From Macrostomum hystrix (taxonomy: Eukaryota > Platyhelminthes > Macrostomidae): 64,000 nucleotides of DNA. Position numbers and translations under genes: made by a program. Below, piece by piece: positions 24,305 through 35,260 of this stretch. Below the pieces are notes generated by a model that saw only the letters and a list, made by a program, of their open reading frames with translations, was not told the origin of the DNA and ran no database searches. Each line of letters starts with the position of its first letter. Within the stretch, counting starts at the first letter, position 1. Location: contig CATNEN010000001.1 in NCBI GenBank assembly GCA_950097015.1, positions 15,849,501-15,913,500 of the forward strand, written 5' to 3'.

Positions 24305-24575
24305 GTCCGGCGGACTCTGATTTTTTGGTCCACCAGACTCCGCTTTTTAGTTTATTGTACGCCTAACTTTAGTCGAAAAGACGTCCGCTTTCGGCCAACG
24401 GCCAAAATGTTGTAAATACTACTATTAGTAGTGTAGCTCTGAATAAAAAATTGTATTCATTATTCTCTCGTATTCCTTTAAATAACTTATTCACATTAAC
24501 AAAAAGATTTAGATTTTCTTATTTAAAAAAGAATGTTATCGTATGTTTTTTATTTTTAGTTGCAAATAAATGACT
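24305..24575 (+). repeat. Dispersed repeat with CCGGCGGAC palindromes, copy 1
   Basis: Shares about 270 bases with 50448-50745: atcgtccggcggac, gattttttgg, ttattgtacgc, gtcgaaaagacgtccgcttt, aatactactattagtagtgt, agctctgaataaaaa and on to tagttgcaaataaat. Orientation is the same in both. It lies exactly between the broken end of one LINE and the 3' end of the next, so it may be a transposon end remnant. Confidence 0.85.
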
Positions 24576-24589
24576 TGACTAACTTAACT

Positions 24590-25350
24590 TAGCGGCAGGG
24601 AGCCTCCATAACGGACGCAGCGAGGAGGCGGCCGATGCCGCCCATATCGCTAACCCCTGGCAGCTGGACGGCCTCCAGCGAGGCGGTGCCGCTCAGGGTG
24701 GTCCGTCGGTCGATTCCGCCGCGCGATCCCCCTAGCCATAGGCTGGGAAGAAATCAGCTCGGCCGGTATCCCGAAGGAAGTGGGCGAGCTGTGGAATGCT
24801 CTCGGGCGAGCAGACTTCGACTAGGGTCGGCGCCGGCCCGAGATGTTTTAGCCTAGCCCGGGTGAAGGCCGGGCAGTGGCAGATGAAGTGCTCGGCGTTT
24901 TCACGTCCGGAGCAGCAGAAGGGATACGTTTTCTCCGGCACGTGGCCTTGGAGGTAGCGGTGACTGGTGAAGCAGCCATATCCCGAGAGGGCCATGGTGA
25001 CTGCTCTCAGGTCTCTTCGATTTAGCCTAAGCAAGGCTTTACGCAGGTTACTAGAGGGGGTTGGCACCGCAGCCCTGGACTGGCGACAGTTCAGGGTGCT
25101 AGACCACCTCCTCCGGTGTTGGGTCTCCATCCAGCGGTTGATGTTGGAGTTGACCACAGAAACGGGGATCGGGGCCTCCGGGCCCGGGCCCATCAGGGAG
25201 CTGGCTGCGCCAGCCTTTTTGCAAGATGGTCAGCCATCTCATTCCGGCCGTGAGCCCGGCGTGCCCAGGGATCCACATCAGCTCCACCTTGTTAGACTGT
25301 TCCAATCCGTTTAACTGGGTGTTGCAGTCTAAGGTGGTTCTGGAGCGAAT
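24590..25350 (-). mobile_element. 5'-truncated LINE, RNase H and C-terminal zinc knuckle
   Basis: On the minus strand the sequence begins inside an RNase H domain (VELMWIPGHAGL, the conserved W-x-P-G-H block) and, after a frameshift, continues to a C-terminal region with [21 protein letters not shown], a CCHC-like motif found at the end of ORF2 in RNase H-bearing LINEs (I/Jockey/R1 groups). The 5' end was lost on insertion. The break with neighbouring SET-gene sequence is at about 25350. Confidence 0.82.
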
Positions 25351-26641
25351 CTGCATCTAATCTCACTTAATAGGCCTCAACTTTTTACTCCCTCTTAATC
25401 CTCTCCTCTCATTAAATTACTCAAAGAAAAACGATTACAGAAAAGGAAACTTTGGCCCTAAATCAGCTTTATACAGCCACACCATCCAACCGCAATCAAT
25501 TGATTGACGAACCTCTAATCGACATACTGCTAGGGCGATTCGTAAAGATTGATCCACGCGTGAGTTGCCTTCGCCCTCTTCCTCGCTGTCGGAGAAGGAT
25601 AATTCGACGTTGACCTCAGGGACAGCGCGTTTTTTAGTCTGAAAAATTAAAAATTAATGCAGAAACATGAGAATGTGCATAACAGAAATTAAGACGCGGG
25701 GCCTACATGCAAAGATTGTAGTGGCAGATTATAGTTGCAGAGGGGAGAAGGAGAATACTTAAAAGGACAAGTTTATGAACAGGCAGGTCAGGTAACACGC
25801 TCGTACATTCTCATTCACCTGAAGTTCAGCCGTTGATGGAATTGCGCAAGAATGTCGCTTGAATCGGACTATAAGTCCCGGGCCAGTTTCGCAGGTCACC
25901 CTGACCTGATCAGCGCGTTGGGAAGTCTGGCAATGTATGCATGCAATACGTGAGTGTACAATAGAAATATAACAAAAGAATAAAGGTGTCACGAAAAGTT
26001 GTTATTTTTTACAATCTCAAATAATTTGCTGCCACTGAATTCTCGCCTCATTGAGGGCGGTCGATACGCGCTTTAAACGATTTTTTAAACCGGGCGCTGC
26101 TGTCTGCACTTCCGCAGTCAGATATTAGCCACTGATCACTCATATCCATGAAATATTAAATGCTTTTGTGATGACAATTAATCGCAAAAGAATTTCCTGT
26201 GTAATGACTCTGAAAGCAATGCAGGCACATCGCGGCACATCGGGTGGGACCGATCGGGTGGGTTGCACACAGAGACTTGTTATTTCTAGAAGTTTCTAGA
26301 AGTTGTTATTTCTAGAAGTCTCTGGGAGCACAGACCAAATGGATAGGATAAGGCTTTCCTTCTGTCTGTGGTGGGGAGACCCATTATCAGTTTTTATTTG
26401 AGCTGCTCCTTCCTCTTTTGGCCGTGCAAGTCCTGTGACTATGCAGAAGAGCTCTCTAAATGTTTACCGTTCCTGGCAGTCACTTCAATTAATGGATATT
26501 AAGTGATTCTGGAAGCATGCTTGTTGCTAAACACTAAGCTACTAAGTCAATGAGTACGCGTACAATAAAAGCAATTGCAAAGATATGACACGCTGTCGAA
26601 TGCCTTATAATATTAAATTCGATTTAAGAAGTTCGTAAAAA
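25351..26641 (-). pseudogene. Inverted, broken copy of the SET-domain gene (promoter and exons 1-3)
   Basis: The reverse complement matches 59567-60870 almost throughout: 5' region, exon 1 (from about 26153), intron 1, exon 2, intron 2, exon 3 and part of intron 3. In this copy exon 1 has a two-base loss after the codons for SAD that shifts the frame, and the donor reads GCGAGA instead of GTGAGA. Homology ends at about 25350 where a truncated LINE begins; exon 4 with the SET domain is missing. It cannot make a SET protein. Confidence 0.9.
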
Positions 26642-27474
26642 TAGCAATCTAGGCCCCCCTTTAGGGAGCAGAAATATTTTTAATTCGTCCAGTATTTACT
26701 TTTTAGCTTTTTTAAGCTACAATGATCCCCCAGTTGACAATAATCCGCCCATTAACAATGATCCCCAGCAAAACTATATCTCTGTGAACAAATAAATACT
26801 AATCGAAATATAATATTATATAACGATTCCGATCTCTACTAAGGTGCCGCATTAAAGTCTCAACGATACTGAAATAACTTAAACGGCCGACTTCACAACT
26901 CTCTTTACTACAAATCAGGAAATCAAAATTTGTAAACACTTCTTCGAATACACTGTCTAATGATGTTATTATAGTTAGTTCCTATAATACTTTTTTAAAT
27001 CACAAATTTCTTAGAAGACGGCGGAACCTATGTTACTACATCTAGTCAAAATAATGAAAGACAAACAGAGCTGTCTTTATATACACGTACTTAAGAAATT
27101 TTGTGCGACAGTTACTTTTTTAATGTCTTAAGCTGACTCGTAATTATGAGCATCCCAGTGGGAAATTGGAGTGCGCCCCATGAGTCGGGCAACGTGCTTC
27201 TCGCTGACGCACGACGGTCCTGGGGCGGACCAATTGTTTGGCCGCCCCGTCGTCGCCCGACGTCCGCCTGGCGTCGGTCAGAATATAGTTGGACAAAAAA
27301 TCCCTCCAGTCTACTTACAGTAGTATACTGTGAATGTGCGACACGTGGGCCTATCGTTTATTGAGCTCCTCACAATTCCTGCTCTTGATGACCTCTCCAG
27401 AATTTTAGCTAGCTTTACAAGCAATACAGGCGTACTTCTAGACTTGTTTCTTTTGGTGCATACAGTGAGCTTTT
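26642..27474. other. Spacer with a remnant of the 18-bp satellite
   Basis: Bases 26721-26770 read aatgatcccccagttgacaa and variants, about three units of the minisatellite that dominates 62488-64000. The rest is unique AT-rich sequence, with a GC-rich patch at 27150-27290 in which I recognise nothing. Confidence 0.65.
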
Positions 27475-27478
27475 GTTG

Positions 27479-28346
27479 TGTTGTACCGGTCGTCCTGCTA
27501 ACAATGAGGATCCGGCGGACTCCAATATGAAGTCCAAGAATATCAGGTAGTGTAGTAGTAGCGCTGCCACCAGGGCGTCAGGACTTCTGCCTTCGGTGAG
27601 GTGAAGGATCCTTGGCCCGAAAGAAACGAAGTCACAAAGTCTCGAGAAGCACACAGTGCAGAGTTCCAGTTGCAATTACAGGCTGTCAGTGTCCTGCGTA
27701 GCTCGGATGGTGGGGTGGAAGGCTAAGTTAGTTTCGGGACTTAGCCAGAACTGAGCTTACGAGCAGTCACATGCAGAGACTGAAGTAGGAAACTTAGACA
27801 CTGATGGCACAGAGAACAAGTTAAGAACGACGGTTATCAAGAGAAGGTTTAAACAAGGGATAGAAGGGTTAGAAAGGGATAGAGAACCAGAGGAGCGGGG
27901 CCTTTCTTTTATAGGCAGGGGCCTCCCATAGGGTCAGTGCATAGTTAGAAAACACGTGATGAAATCACGTGGTTTCTAAAAATAGCAACTGACGTCAGTG
28001 GCGCCAGAAACGTCACTCCTACGTAGGCTCCTGTCCCATAATCAAAGCCCCAAGTGCAGTAAACATGTTTACGTGCACTTTAGGAGACAAAGAGAGAGGC
28101 CAGTCACGTGAGGAGAATCACGTGCTGACGGAGTGCAGACAAACGCGCACACAAAGAAAGGGACTGGCCAGCGCGGGACAAAGAGGTGATGACTCATCCC
28201 TGGGGGAGAGACAACACACTCTAAGTGCAAGCGCTGCCGCGGGAAAGGGAGGACAAAGAGGGCAGACCGGACAGCGCCAGAGAGGGCGGGCCGGACAGCC
28301 ACTCAGTGCCGGGAAAAGGGAGCCACCTAAGCTACGGCTCACTACA
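27479..28346 (-). mobile_element. Solo LTR (868 bp) with 4-bp target duplication
   Basis: On the minus strand it starts TGTAGTGAGCC and ends CCGGTACAACA, that is TG...CA, and is flanked on both sides by gttg (27475-27478 and 28347-28350; CAAC on the minus strand). Inside are a TATA box, one perfect CRE palindrome (tgacgtca, 27990-27997) and four CACGTG E-boxes (27953, 27966, 28105, 28119), all upstream of the TATA box in minus-strand sense. No internal retroelement region adjoins, so it arose by LTR recombination. The LTR does not resemble the one at 37524. Confidence 0.85.
27907..27913 (-). promoter_or_regulatory. TATA box of the solo LTR
   Basis: TATAAAA on the minus strand (in cctataaaagaaagg), about 430 bases from the LTR start, in the place expected between U3 and R. 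Confidence 0.7.
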
Positions 28347-28717
28347 GTTGCCATTTTTATTTTAGTCTTTAGTTAGAGTCAATTAAATCAAGTATGAAGA
28401 AACCAAGTATAGGCTATATTTAACTTGTTTAGAACACAGAGTTGAATTATATACAGAGTTCCAACATGCAGCTTTTCAGCGAGTAATAAATATTGTTTGA
28501 TTGACGATAACATAAAATACAGTTTATACAATGCGATAATTCAAATGATTTAAGCAATACATAATTTAAGCAATGGACTCGCTGCGCTCTACATTGAGCG
28601 ACAATGAACTACGTGTACTCGTATTAGCTCAATCAGTGGCTGCTGCTGTCCCGGGGTTCGTGGCTGCTGCTGTCCCGGGGTTCGTGGCTGCTGCTGCTGC
28701 TGCGGTCCGGAGGTTTG

Positions 28718-30917
28718 TTATTGCTGCTGCCTGTTGTTAACACTTGCCAGCTGTTGCTCGTCTGGTGTTCCAGATGTCGGACGCTCTTCCTGACGCCGAT
28801 GGGAGCGAGGCGTCACACGGTCAGCGGCGTGCTTTAGCATGTTCATACATGTTTTCCGCACTTCGTCCTTCGTAGGAACACCAAGTGGTCTCTCCGTTGG
28901 TCGGGTGGAATAGTCTCCGTAGATCGTATTCATGGCGTCTGGAATAAGTTCATTTTGTAGATTGTTTCATTGACATTACGTGATCCAAACATAATGTTAA
29001 CGATTTTTCTGTAACAAGTTATACATCAATTCTTTACTGACTACTTTTAGTAGTATTTTCAGGGGCAACAGACAAACGCTTCAAACACTGCTCTCTTTTT
29101 TGTTTTAAAAGGCCATCTTACCTTGAAACCAACGCAGAAACACCTTTTCAAAGCCGAGCAGGTCATCCGATAAGGATATGTTAACTCCAGCAGTGCGGGC
29201 TCTGTTGGCCATGTCGCGACCGTTGAAGTTGACCACCTTCTGCATTTCGGCCGTCAGTGCATAATTCAGCATTTCACGGAGGGTCATCTTCCAATTCGCA
29301 CTCTTGCAGCAAAGCAGCGCCGACCTCTGCCAGTGAGAAAGGGATAAGGTTAGGTGAATGTGGGAATTATAAGTGAGTGAATTTTATGCACATGTATGAA
29401 TAAATAGTTAAGGAATGAGTAAGCCAAAAAAATGTTGAACTTACCAACTCAATCAGCGTCTCCCCGGGCGACGAAACGAAGTTCGCGTACTTTGACCAAG
29501 TAGAAATTGGCCAGACTTCGCTTGGTTGAGGGCCGGTCGGTTCAACATCCAAAGAAGCAGCAGAGAGCCGACCAACTTCACTGCGAAGACCTGCAACTTC
29601 ACTGCGCAGACCAGCTATTTCACCCGCCTGAGTCGCCAGTCTTGCTTCCAGGACGCCAGACGCCCGCAAGACGGTCAGCATGAGAAACGTGAGGCCCTCC
29701 GGACTTGTCAGGCTGTGGTTAATGCAGGCCTGAACTCTTTCTCGCAGCTTATTGATGTGGCCTGGACCGAAGTTTAGGAATTGTGGGTCACCTTCTGAGG
29801 CTGGCGCTGCTGCCGCTGCACCTGCCGCCCCAATTGATTCCTTCGGAATAGTCGTTGGCTCAGACACCGACTCGTCTGCAGTAGTCTGAATTCCTGGCTC
29901 TTGCACTGCTGAAGGAGGTGCTGATGCCCCCGACTCTGGCGCCTTAGGCACTGGCGCTGCTGTCTCTGACTCCGGCAGTGGCGCTGGGGCTGCTGTCCCC
30001 GACTTGGCAGTGGCGCTGGGGCTGCTGTCCCCGACTCTGGCTCTGTTGATGAGTGGGGCGAGTAAATAAGTGACTGGTGTGTGAATAGATCATTGACATT
30101 GGAGTGAATGTGTGAATGAATGTCGAGTGAGTGAATTTTAACTCACCAATATCCTCATCTGACTCTGGCATTGCCACCAGTTGCGCACGGGTTGATGCCG
30201 GTTGCTGGCGCTGTAGAAGCATCTGCGCCGGTAGAGAGAGGCGAGATTCGCCGCCGAGATCGAGAACTCTAGGACGTCCATTCAGGAAAGTGTCGGTGTC
30301 GGGCTCCGACTCTGTTGTGTAAATCTGCAGAATTTGGGATTTTGACAAGGAGGTTCAATTTAAAATTTTCCTTTATTATTTTGATTTATTGAATTTACTC
30401 ATTCTAGTGAACACTGCAACCGGCAACTTACATTAGCTTGATATTCTCGCCTCCTTTTCTTCGAATCCGAAGGCATGAAGACACGCGGTTGCAGTACTTC
30501 AAGGATCTGCGGCATCTTGAACCCCTTCCGGATCAGCTTTCGCACGTAGAGGATGCTGGCTTCCGTGCAGGCTGTTTCACCATCTTCATTTTCCAGATAT
30601 ACCTTAAATGTTAGGATATAATGGATGGTTATCATGCACTATTGTTGGTATTGTCATTGGCCCGTAGATATTGTCTACCTCGGTCTCAATTATAGTCTAG
30701 TTTAAATCCAAACGAATTCAGTACTACTCACCTGCATGACGTATGCCAGGTACTCCTCTTGCTCGTACCGAGCCTGACAGATCCATCGCTCCGTTGCGTG
30801 TCTCTTCTCAAGCCATTCCGACCTAGATAGGTCTTGTAATTCCCTTGGGAGTATTACGCCTTCCATTGGGATCTCTACAACCTGACGGTCGTTTTTAAAG
30901 ACAACAATGAATTTCAT
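28718..30917 (-). CDS. Accessory gene of divergent DNA transposon, copy 1 (six exons, one frameshift)
   Basis: Minus-strand exons 30917-30732, 30602-30432, 30324-30147, 30042-29445, 29326-29122 and 28938-28718 have consensus donors and acceptors. Phases agree only if one base is missing in exon 4: near 30004 the plus strand reads gacttggc where neighbouring copies of the same short repeat read gactctggc/gactccggc. With that allowance the model is about 519 aa. The N-terminus (MKFIVVFKNDRQVVEI) and a C-terminal block (VVNFNGRD, then LSDDLLGF, LKHAADR) match the copy at 51290-54512. Layout resembles animal proteins with a short beta-rich N-terminus and a C-terminal DUF4806-like domain, but that name is a guess. 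It starts 363 bases from the transposase on the other strand. The frameshift would make this copy non-functional unless it is a sequencing error. Confidence 0.8.
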
Positions 30918-31279
30918 TGTTATATCGTGGAAATGAGCCGAAAAAAGAATGAATGAGCAAGGGGAGCTTTTAATTGAAGCGGAACTTTGCGGAAGTTTCA
31001 TTCATATTCAAGTTTTAAAACTCATTTGTTTGACGCGGGCTTCGAAACTCCGTCCCCTATTGGCTATTGAATTTCCAGCCACAAATCGCAACCTCGACCC
31101 CCAACCCCCGCTGCCTCTCCCCAACCTCCCCCACGTTCCGCTCCGCATTCCTGTTCCCCGAAGCAGAAATCACTCAAGAATCGCTTTAGCAGGCAGGAAA
31201 TTCAAAATACTGTAAATGCAATACAAAACCCAAAGTTGAGTCAAAATCTGACAGTTTTACTCAAATCCGAATACAAAAA
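30918..31279. promoter_or_regulatory. Bidirectional promoter region of transposon copy 1
   Basis: The 362 bases between the two divergent ATGs must hold both promoters. No TATA box stands out; a C-rich stretch (31088-31150, cctcccc words) lies in the middle. Inferred from layout only. Confidence 0.6.
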
Positions 31280-33244
31280 ATGTCGTGGACTATCAGGCGC
31301 AAGGCGAATAAGTTTGTCCTGGATCTTCTTGATGAGCAACCAAAAGAGGCAACTGATGAGAATATGGTATTGAAGAAGGCGAAGACGGAAGAAGAAATCG
31401 AACCCATTGCTTTTGACGCCAGCGTCACCAGGAAAGCTTGCTTTGACGAGTTGCGATCGCCACCAGAGAGTGAGAGCGAAGAAGAAGATGCTGATGATGA
31501 AGACAAGCGAAGCTTTGAAGAGAAGCTAGAAGCACTTCTCATTCTCTTCTTCATTTTGTACAAGGTGCCACGTGACGGAGTTAAACTACTGCTTGGAGGC
31601 CTACGCAAGCTTGGAGTACAGGCACCGCGGTCGAAGTACATGATTGATAAAATTCTGAAGGGTGAGAAGACTGACACCTCGCTTGAGCCGATGGGAGAGG
31701 GTCAGTTTCGGTACTTCGGTATTGGTGAGAATCTGCAAATGCTACTAAAAAAAGGTCTGCTAAATCTGACGAGACCAGATGATTTACATTCCACGAACGA
31801 GTCAAGGGTCTACAGTTTCTGTGCACTTTTTAATTCGGATGGACTCCCACTTTTTAAGTCTTCTCAATTTGGTCTATGGCCGATTCTGATGATGATCCCT
31901 GACGCTTTTCCAAGACCATTTCCTGTTGGAATTTATGCCGGCAAGGGCAAACCGCCTCTTCAAGCTTACCTGCGGGAATTCTGTAATGAAGCAAAAAAGT
32001 TTCTTTCTGCACCAGTAAGAATTAGTGAATCCGTGCAAATTACGATTTCAGCAATTCGATTTGTTTGCGATGCGCCGGCCAGAGCGTACATCTGTGGCAT
32101 TCTGGGACACACCGCATATGCTGGATGCGGTTATTGCAGAGCTGTTGGCATTCATTTTAAGAAGAGAATGACTTTCTCAACGGTGGTGGGCGAGAGCCGA
32201 TGCGGAGAGATGTATCGCGCAGGTCAGGAATCGAACCAGCAGCGGAAGACTGGAAATATAATTATGTCGCCTTTGTTGCAACTGCCTAATGTAGACTTCG
32301 TAAATTCTTTCCCTGTGGAATTTCAACACGCGGTGTGCCTCGGTGCTGTACGAAAATTTTTCTACTTCTACTTTGATCCAGAAGGTGGCCGTAAAGTCAA
32401 GAAGGATCAAATCTCGCATTTGTCCGACCGAATTGCTGCACTGACGAAGTACACACCCTCAAATTTTCAAAGAAGACCTCGTCGACTTTCTGATCTGAAG
32501 TTTTTTAAGGCCAGCGAGTACCGGCAGTTTCTTCTTTATTTGGGCCCCGTCTTGTTCAAGGGATTTTTGCCGGAATTACTGTACAACCATTTCCTCTTGC
32601 TGCACTTCGCCATGTACGTCTACTCAAGCGACAGACACACTAAGTACTGGGATCAGGCTAAAAGCTCCGTTGAAGTTTTTGTCGAGCAAACGGCTATTTA
32701 CTTTGGCCAGGAGGCCATCAGCTACAATATCCATGCCTTACTGCACTTCGATCAGTTTGTCCGACTGTATGGGAACATTAATAGCTTTACGACATTTCCC
32801 TTTGAAAACTACCTTGGCGCCATCAAACGTCGCATCAAGGTAACTAGGCATCTGGCTGCACATTCAGTGAACGAGATAGTATGTGTCCGGAATTTGATGC
32901 ATGATGACCCAGTCAAGCCGTTAAAGTACAGCTCCAAGATGGGAGATAATGCATGCTTCATAAGAAACATCTGCGTCTTAATTGAACACATCACCGAAGA
33001 GAGAGTCGCAACTGGTCGAGTTTTGAAGCCGGAGGGCGAAATTTATTCTCAACCGTACAGCTCAATGCGTTTGGGGATTGGAATCTATCGGTTGACTGAA
33101 GAAGTCCTGATCGGCAAGCCAGAATGGAAATGCTGGCTTCTTCCTAAGTCTGTTGCAGACTCGACCAGCAGTGCCAGCAGGCCAGAAGCTGATGAGACCG
33201 GTCTCTTTTACGTTGTTCCACTGTCTGGAGGTGATTGTAATTAG
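31280..33244 (+). CDS. Transposase of divergent DNA transposon, copy 1 (654 aa, intact)
   Basis: A single uninterrupted frame. Residues 1-90 are acidic and variable; the conserved part starts near residue 80. Landmarks: GQFRYFGIGENL, DGLPLFKSSQFGLWPIL, PVGIYAGKGKPP, FVCDAPARAYI with LGHTAYAGCGYCR just after (possible zinc ligands and one acidic catalytic residue), FPVEFQHAVCLGAVRKFF, FQRRPRRL, KASEYRQFLLYLGP, NIHALLHF and a C-terminal SMRLGIGIYR. This ordering is what I know from the large group of animal transposases related to plant CACTA/EnSpm Tnp2 (Transposase_21); family-level placement is an inference. The copy at 56503-59255 aligns end to end. A divergent accessory gene lies upstream. 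It could be active. Confidence 0.88.
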   Translation: MSWTIRRKANKFVLDLLDEQPKEATDENMVLKKAKTEEEIEPIAFDASVTRKACFDELRSPPESESEEEDADDEDKRSFEEKLEALLILFFILYKVPRDGVKLLLGGLRKLGVQAPRSKYMIDKILKGEKTDTSLEPMGEGQFRYFGIGENLQMLLKKGLLNLTRPDDLHSTNESRVYSFCALFNSDGLPLFKSSQFGLWPILMMIPDAFPRPFPVGIYAGKGKPPLQAYLREFCNEAKKFLSAPVRISESVQITISAIRFVCDAPARAYICGILGHTAYAGCGYCRAVGIHFKKRMTFSTVVGESRCGEMYRAGQESNQQRKTGNIIMSPLLQLPNVDFVNSFPVEFQHAVCLGAVRKFFYFYFDPEGGRKVKKDQISHLSDRIAALTKYTPSNFQRRPRRLSDLKFFKASEYRQFLLYLGPVLFKGFLPELLYNHFLLLHFAMYVYSSDRHTKYWDQAKSSVEVFVEQTAIYFGQEAISYNIHALLHFDQFVRLYGNINSFTTFPFENYLGAIKRRIKVTRHLAAHSVNEIVCVRNLMHDDPVKPLKYSSKMGDNACFIRNICVLIEHITEERVATGRVLKPEGEIYSQPYSSMRLGIGIYRLTEEVLIGKPEWKCWLLPKSVADSTSSASRPEADETGLFYVVPLSGGDCN

Positions 33245-34869
33245 GGTGAGTCCAACAAAATTTTCCCTATTATTACGCTAGCATTATATTCAGAGCTCGT
33301 AGCAGAGCTTGACTGCGTTCATCGAAACAACGTTTTCTTGCTATTAATTATTGTTTCTAAAAGTCGCATGATTGATTTTAGAACATCCTGACCCTAAATT
33401 TCCACAGCCTTCAACGTCCTTGACATTCCGATACAGTCCTGTAAATTCAAGGAGAGACATTTAGGAGAGATAAGGAGCAACATTGTCATAAATTTTCTAC
33501 ATCTACTCTTCACAACTCTAAACTTGGATTTGGGTTTTGACAGCCCGACTGTCGGTTGCGTTATATTACTTCATATTCAAAATATTTAGGAGACATTTAG
33601 GAGAGATAAGGAGCAAATAGTGTGGGAACTTGAGCCCTAGGCAGAATCCACCCACCTATGTTGACAAAACGGCCGCCGATTTTTTGCTTCCCAAATTCGC
33701 TTGCAACCCAGACGAGCGTACCAGGGACCACAACAGACGGAGCTAAGCTGAAGGGCGATGTGTCTGGTGTGCGATAAGAAACAGGTTTCTTTGTTTACTC
33801 TTGAAATACATACAGCATAACTTTGACTTGACTAGCATCTGCGGTGGGGCAAGGTAGCAACTTAAAATCCACTATTCTATGGAAATTCTAAGCAGATAAG
33901 ACAAGTGTCCCCTGACAGTTACAGGCCTGTAACTGTTATTTGTCAACTCAGCTAGTCAGGATCTTTGCTATTTCTCACAGACATACATGTTACTGTACAT
34001 TAAAAAAATTATCTCGTTCACAGAACTGGGTGTATGTATACTCCATTTCTTTTGCATCATCGCATCTTCAAATTGTACAAAAAGCACAAAAAATTACAAA
34101 TCGTTTGTCTTGGCTAAGCTGTATATACTAGACATACAATTTATCATGTTCATTCAATTGTGTCATGTGCATTAAATAAACTCCCGCATCATTACATCTG
34201 AAAAATAGACAAAAAAAAATTACTTTCACATGCCCGCACACCTAGCACTGCAAGTACCTGCACTGTTCTTTTCGACATTCTTTTTAAACCAATATTTTAC
34301 ATGCGATAGTGGCTTCGACTTGGTTCTTCAGCAGCAAGCATAATTAAATAAACAAGTGATATCACTTGGCCCTAATAAGCAAAGGAAATTATTAAAAACT
34401 TGTCTCGGGTAATCAACACCACTTCATAATTCCTATATGTTGTCAAGAGCATAGGCTATGCTTGCTGCTGCGGCAGGGAAGGGCCTCCTTCTCGGTTAAG
34501 AAAAGACCCTGACGATCAAACCAAGAAAGGAAGCTGACTAATATTTAATTCCCTAAATTGCAGTCACGCCTCCGAGCCACGACGAGAAGGAATTGAAAAA
34601 AATACAGGAAGCTATCAATGTCAAAAGGCCTAGCTTCCGAAAAAAGTTCATTTTTAAACGGAAAACAAGTTATTGTCTATATTTTTTTAATATAAAAGAT
34701 AATTTATGAGTAAGCTGCTTGATGAGTTTTGTTTTTAAAAACACATTTGGGAGAATCTAGGTTGAACATGACACTCGAAGTCCAGTACACATTCCTGGAC
34801 AGCGGGCCAGTGGGATTGGCGGTTGGGGGTGCTTATAACCTCGTTAGGCAGCCGTTAAATTGCGAGTTT
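33245..34869. other. Spacer 3' of transposase copy 1
   Basis: No gene supported. A 26-base direct repeat (gacatttaggagagataagg and following) occurs at about 33455 and 33595. I looked for transposon terminal inverted repeats here and found none I would defend. Confidence 0.5.
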
Positions 34870-35260
34870 TTAAGCTCCGAAATATTAACATTGACATTCA
34901 TTTTCAGCGCACATGAAATTCTTTTGCGATTCATTGTCATCACAGAAACAATTACCATTCCATGGATAGCAGTGATTAAAGTTATTAAAGTGACTTCTAA
35001 TAAACAGAATAAAACAGAATAAAGGCAGAATAAAAAACTGATAAGAATATTTAGAGTTTTGACCGTGGCTACCTAGACTGTATTGGTCTCCCCCCAGAAG
35101 TAAAGTCTTATCTAATTAGTCTGTGCTCCCCATTCGGTCAGCAACACCCATGAATGTGCCGAATGGTTCAGAACTAAAAGTTTTTGAACAGGGACCTAAA
35201 GACCTTGTCTTTCGATAAGGCACATTTAAGGGAATTTTGCACTTTGATTGCTTCATAGGT
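34870..35260 (+). repeat. Deletion derivative of the SET-gene unit
   Basis: Bases 34910-34975 (gaaattcttttgcgattcat, then tccatggata, agcagtgat) follow the 5' end of the SET gene at 60045-60090, including its ATG region. From 35025 on the sequence follows the 3' flanking repeat at about 62025-62220 (actgataagaatatttaga, ggtctcccc, gtctgtgctcccc, atgtgcc, gaacaggga). The whole gene body between is missing. Similarity is moderate, so it is old. Confidence 0.6.

Noticed and set aside
28341-28346. CACTA motif as a possible left terminus of the transposon
   Set aside because: The motif is the edge of the solo LTR; TG...CA ends plus the gttg duplication explain it better.
28065-28376. 103-codon plus-strand frame
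   Set aside because: It lies antisense inside the solo LTR and is kept open by GC-rich composition.
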